This document shows positions 61,073-64,000 of a stretch of 64,000 nucleotides of DNA, piece after piece. Source of the stretch: an uncultured Tateyamaria sp. Its GTDB lineage: Bacteria; Pseudomonadota; Alphaproteobacteria; Rhodobacterales; Rhodobacteraceae. The position numbers were made by a program, and so were the translations under genes. Each line of letters begins with the position of its first letter. Positions within the stretch are counted from its first letter, which is position 1. The notes under the pieces were generated by a model that worked only from the letters and a program-made list of their open reading frames with translations, ran no database searches and was not told the origin of the DNA. The stretch lies in contig NZ_CANNGP010000016.1 of assembly GCF_947504105.1 (NCBI RefSeq), forward strand, positions 19,557-83,556, read 5' to 3'.

Positions 61073-63156
61073 GCGAGCAAAGCCTGACTTTCGCCCTTGA
61101 TGGCGTGAACTGCGCAGGCTGTATCGCCAAAATCGAGCGGCACATAAGCGCGCAAGAGGGCGTTCTGTTGGCGCGCGGCAATGCCACCGTCAAACGCATC
61201 CGACTGGTCTGGGACTCGGATCAGCAGACACAAGACAGCTTGATCGACCAGATCCGCGCGGTCGGATATGACGCGCTGCCCTTCCAGATAGGAGATACCG
61301 CACCAGCCGAGCCTTCCTTGCTGCCGCAGTTGGGCTTGGCCGGATTTGCGATGATGAACATCATGGCAATTTCCTTTGCGGTCTGGGCGGGTGTCGCCAC
61401 TGACATGGGCCCCGGCAGCATGCAGTTTCTGCATTGGATTTCAGCCGCCCTTGCGACACCCGTTGTCTTGTATTCCGGTGCGGTCTTTTACGGACCATCC
61501 CTGCGCGCTTTGCGACAGGGGGCGATGACGATGGACACGCCGATCTCTATCGCCATAGCAATCACCTATCTGGCCAGCCTGTTCGAGACCTTGCGCGGCA
61601 CCGAACACGTTTACTTTGACGCTGTCACGGCGTTGGTGTTTTTCCTGCTGATCGGGCGGGTTATCGAGCGCGCACTGAAGCAACGCTCTGGCGATGCGGC
61701 GGAGAACCTGCGCAATCTGATGCAGATTGATGCAAAGCGCGAAGCTGCGGATGGGCGTATGGAGACTGTCCCGGCAGGTGACCTGCTTCCCGGCGATGTC
61801 GTGATCGTCGGCAGTGGCGAGCGTGTGCCTGCTGATGGCGCACTTTTGTCGGACCGTGCGCAGATGGATGAAAGCGTCATAACGGGTGAAACCCTTCCCC
61901 GGGAGGTCACTAAATCTCAGGCTGTTGTTGCTGGCGCCATCGTCCATACCGGTCCGGCAAGGATGCAGGTCACGCATGTTGGTGAGGATGCGCAGATCGG
62001 GAAGATCTCCCAGATGATAACCGATGTCGTTGCAAACAAGAGTGCTGCGCAACACCGTGCCGACCAATTTGCCCGCGGTTATATTCCGCTGGTGCTGGGT
62101 GGCGGTATTGCGGGCTTTGCCCTGTGGTACTTTGTTTTGAGTGCCAGTTTCGCAGACGCATTGATGATCGCGGTTGCCGTGCTGGTTGTGACGTGCCCTT
62201 GCGCTGCCGGGCTCGCAACCCCGGCGGTTTCCGCGCGGGCGGTCAACATGTTGATGCGCACAGGGGTCGTGGTCAAATCCAGCGACGCACTGGAACGCCT
62301 GAGTGATGCAAACATCGTGGTTGCGGACAAGACGGGCACTCTGTCCGAGCCGCTGCCGGTACTGCAGACCCCCGATGCCGAAGCGCGTTGCGCCGCCGCA
62401 AAGCTTGCAGCTGGCAGTGCGCATCCATTGGCCAAAATGTTGTGCGATGGCTTGGACGTGACGCCGTTACCCGATCTGCGGGAAATTCCAGGGCGAGGAA
62501 TTGAAGCCCCTGATGGCGCACGGCTCGGCTCTGCACAGTTTGTTGGGGCACCAGACACCACAACAGAGTCCTCTACTCTGTGGTATCGCTCTGCCAGTGG
62601 TCAGATACATGGGTTCCAGTTTTGCGAGACCGCCCGCGCAGGTTTGCCAGAGATGCTGGTCGCCCTGGACAACCTGGACATGCCGCTGACCTTGTTGTCG
62701 GGTGATACACAGTCGTCCGTTGCCGCCTTTGCGGACAGAACTGGAATCCCTGCCCACCTTGGCAATGCTGCGCCGGACGACAAGCTGTCGTTTCTTGGAA
62801 CGGAAATAAAGGCTGGCAAAAGACCTTTGATGTTGGGGGACGGGATCAATGATGCGCCTGCCCTCAAGGCGGCATATGTCTCGATCTCTTTCGGCGGCGC
62901 GACCGAGGTGGCACAGGTGGCAGCAGACATCGTGCTGGTCAAACCTGACCTCACATTGGTACCGCACGCAATTCAGATGGCCCGGGCCGCCCGCGACCTG
63001 ATCGGGCAGAATCTGACGTTCTCAGCCATTTACAACATCGTGACGGTTCCACTTGCCCTTGCTGGCTATCTTAGCCCGCTTGTCGCCGCGATCCTGATGT
63101 CGTCTTCGTCCATCGCAGTTCTTGCGAACGGCCTCCGCCTCAAGATGCCCGAATGA
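61069..63156 (+). CDS. ccoI: Copper-exporting P1B-type ATPase for cbb3 assembly
   Basis: The 695-aa CcoI/FixI-type pump supplies copper for oxidase assembly. It has an N-terminal metal-binding domain (FALDGVNCAGCIAKIERHIS), eight predicted helices, an actuator VITGETLPREV, the CPC motif (VVTCPCAAGLATPA), the phosphorylation site VADKTGTLSE and the hinge MLGDGINDAPALKAAYVS. The N-domain 'SEHPLA' motif appears as SAHPLAK. All catalytic residues are intact. Confidence 0.95.
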   Translation: MSEQSLTFALDGVNCAGCIAKIERHISAQEGVLLARGNATVKRIRLVWDSDQQTQDSLIDQIRAVGYDALPFQIGDTAPAEPSLLPQLGLAGFAMMNIMAISFAVWAGVATDMGPGSMQFLHWISAALATPVVLYSGAVFYGPSLRALRQGAMTMDTPISIAIAITYLASLFETLRGTEHVYFDAVTALVFFLLIGRVIERALKQRSGDAAENLRNLMQIDAKREAADGRMETVPAGDLLPGDVVIVGSGERVPADGALLSDRAQMDESVITGETLPREVTKSQAVVAGAIVHTGPARMQVTHVGEDAQIGKISQMITDVVANKSAAQHRADQFARGYIPLVLGGGIAGFALWYFVLSASFADALMIAVAVLVVTCPCAAGLATPAVSARAVNMLMRTGVVVKSSDALERLSDANIVVADKTGTLSEPLPVLQTPDAEARCAAAKLAAGSAHPLAKMLCDGLDVTPLPDLREIPGRGIEAPDGARLGSAQFVGAPDTTTESSTLWYRSASGQIHGFQFCETARAGLPEMLVALDNLDMPLTLLSGDTQSSVAAFADRTGIPAHLGNAAPDDKLSFLGTEIKAGKRPLMLGDGINDAPALKAAYVSISFGGATEVAQVAADIVLVKPDLTLVPHAIQMARAARDLIGQNLTFSAIYNIVTVPLALAGYLSPLVAAILMSSSSIAVLANGLRLKMPE

Positions 63157-63347
63157 CATCCATTATCTACCTCATCCCCATCTCTATCGGCCTCGGGCTT
63201 TGCGCCCTTCTGGGGTTCTTTTGGTCCGTGCACTCCAAGCAATATGACAACATGGAAAGTGATGCCCATCGCATTCTTGAGGCTGAGGACAAGCCGATGA
63301 GCGATCTACAACGTGGGGCCCTTAACAGGATGGACGAGACATCCTGA
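63153..63347 (+). CDS. ccoS: cbb3 oxidase assembly protein CcoS
   Basis: The 64-aa protein has one membrane helix (IYLIPISIGLGLCALLGFFW) followed by SVHSKQYDNMESDAHRILEA and EDKP, typical of CcoS, which is needed for haem/copper cofactor insertion. It overlaps ccoI by 4 nt and ends the operon. Confidence 0.93.
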   Translation: MTSIIYLIPISIGLGLCALLGFFWSVHSKQYDNMESDAHRILEAEDKPMSDLQRGALNRMDETS

Positions 63348-63580
63348 AAGTCAGAGATCGCCAATTTCTGACGGCACAAAGACAGAACGCCCAGCCGCTT
63401 TTTGCCACTTTCACAGACACGAAGAACCTGAATTGCGATACTCTACACCTTACATTCCCGGCGGTTTTAGCGATGAAAAGTGCATCACGGGACCTTAATT
63501 GCCGATAGCGATATTCCAACACGCGATCTCACACCTCATTCGGCGTCACGACATCCGCACCGCCAAGTCTGAAGTCGGTG
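63348..63580. other. Gene-free spacer between ccoS and the IS element
   Basis: About 230 bp with no supported gene. It presumably holds the 3' end of the cco transcript. No strong terminator stem is apparent. Confidence 0.45.
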
Positions 63581-64000
63581 TGTCCGTCGTCATGGTTTTT
63601 GGGGCCAATGGCGGTCTAAACTAAGAGAGAGTTTGGCTCATCTGATTGGTTTGATTATGCGGCGTGCTGGCGGTGATGCAAGCGCCGCGCTTCGAGTGTC
63701 TTCCGTTTGATCCTTTCGCGTTGTTTGAGAATGGCTTTGTCCCGCCCGAAGTAGACGTCGGCGGGTGTGACGTTGTTGATGCTCTCATGATAGCGCTGGT
63801 GATTGTAGTGGTCGACGAAGGCTGCGATCTGGGCTTCGAGGTCACCCGGCAGGAAGTAGTTTTCCAGCAAGATGCGGTTTTTCAAAGTCTGATGCCATCG
63901 CTCGATCTTGCCTTGGGTCTGAGGGTGATACGGCGCACCACGCGAGTGCTTCATGCCCTTGTCCTGCAGCCACTCAGCCAGATCCCCTGAGACGTAGCTT
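63581..64000 (-). mobile_element. IS3-family insertion sequence, right part (cut by window edge)
   Basis: The element contains the transposase end described at 63655. Its outer end is placed near 63579-63581, where TGTCCGTCGTCATGG begins with the TG typical of IS3 termini; this end is tentative because the other end is outside the window and no target duplication can be checked. Confidence 0.55.
63655..64000 (-). CDS. IS3-family transposase OrfB, C-terminal part
   Basis: The minus-strand frame enters from the right edge (SYVSGDLAEWLQDKGMKHSR) and ends at 63655. It has the end of the DDE integrase core: GAPYHPQTQGKIERWHQTLK, with the catalytic Glu in KIERWHQ. The family tail AAFVDHYNHQRYHESINNVT, then PADVYFGRDKAIL, follows. 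The N-terminal part is outside the window. The visible portion is intact, so the element may be active. Confidence 0.92.
   Translation of the reverse strand, partial: SYVSGDLAEWLQDKGMKHSRGAPYHPQTQGKIERWHQTLKNRILLENYFLPGDLEAQIAAFVDHYNHQRYHESINNVTPADVYFGRDKAILKQRERIKRKTLEARRLHHRQHAA

Overview
The window looks like a chromosomal segment of a marine, Roseobacter-type alphaproteobacterium (Rhodobacterales). This is inferred from the GC-rich coding sequence, the ABC-transporter-rich heterotrophic gene content, a form I CO dehydrogenase cluster, a cbb3 oxidase operon carrying DUF2189 and DUF1971 genes, and short dispersed intergenic repeats (GGCCCAAAATACCTCGGGG core). No species can be named from sequence alone.

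Layout. 1-2.9 kb: a divergent CysG-like gene running off the left edge, a LysR regulator, and a decayed AraC/GlxA-type regulator abutting an IS110-family transposase remnant. 2.9-11.0 kb (minus strand): an adhesin secretion operon with a BapA-like protein of seven Ig-like repeats, a TolC-like lipoprotein, a LapB-type ABC exporter and an HlyD adaptor. 11.2-21.0 kb (plus): glycerate 2-kinase, a CocE/NonD hydrolase, a complete Dpp/Opp-type ABC importer and an alkaline-phosphatase-superfamily hydrolase. 21.2-26.0 kb (minus): a Tat-exported thioredoxin-fold protein, an acyl-CoA synthetase, an MsbA-like ABC exporter and tRNA-Gly(TCC). 26.1-37.2 kb (minus): an eleven-gene carbohydrate or polyol operon. 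It encodes a binding protein, two permeases, two ATPases, a two-helix membrane protein, a VOC protein, a dihydroxyacetone-kinase-type kinase, a LacI regulator, a TIM-barrel isomerase and a Gfo/Idh/MocA dehydrogenase. The kinase gene is frameshifted at three copies of an 8-bp tandem repeat; one copy would restore the frame.

37.6-42.6 kb is the most unusual region. An ECF sigma factor and its membrane anti-sigma sit among four genes that each have a GGAAT-N16/17-CGTA promoter: an Asp-rich secreted mini-protein, an HTTM (vitamin K gamma-carboxylase-like) membrane protein, a DCC1 thiol oxidoreductase, and an S8 protease whose N-terminus carries the same Asp-run/GG motif as the mini-protein. The HTTM and DCC1 genes diverge from one palindromic promoter. 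I propose a co-regulated envelope system for modifying or processing Asp-rich secreted proteins; I do not recognise it as described.

42.9-50.3 kb: a CO dehydrogenase cluster (MHYT-LytTR regulator, coxM, coxS, coxL, coxD, coxE) ending in a coxF truncated after about 32 codons. 50.4-54 kb: an IclR regulator, a short-chain dehydrogenase fragment and two FAD-dependent amine oxidoreductases. 54.6-63.3 kb: an NsrR-type regulator, a group III truncated haemoglobin, and the cbb3 operon (two small membrane-protein genes, a DUF1971 gene, ccoN, ccoO, ccoQ, ccoP, an unusual 54-aa membrane protein, ccoI, ccoS). The right edge cuts an IS3-family element.
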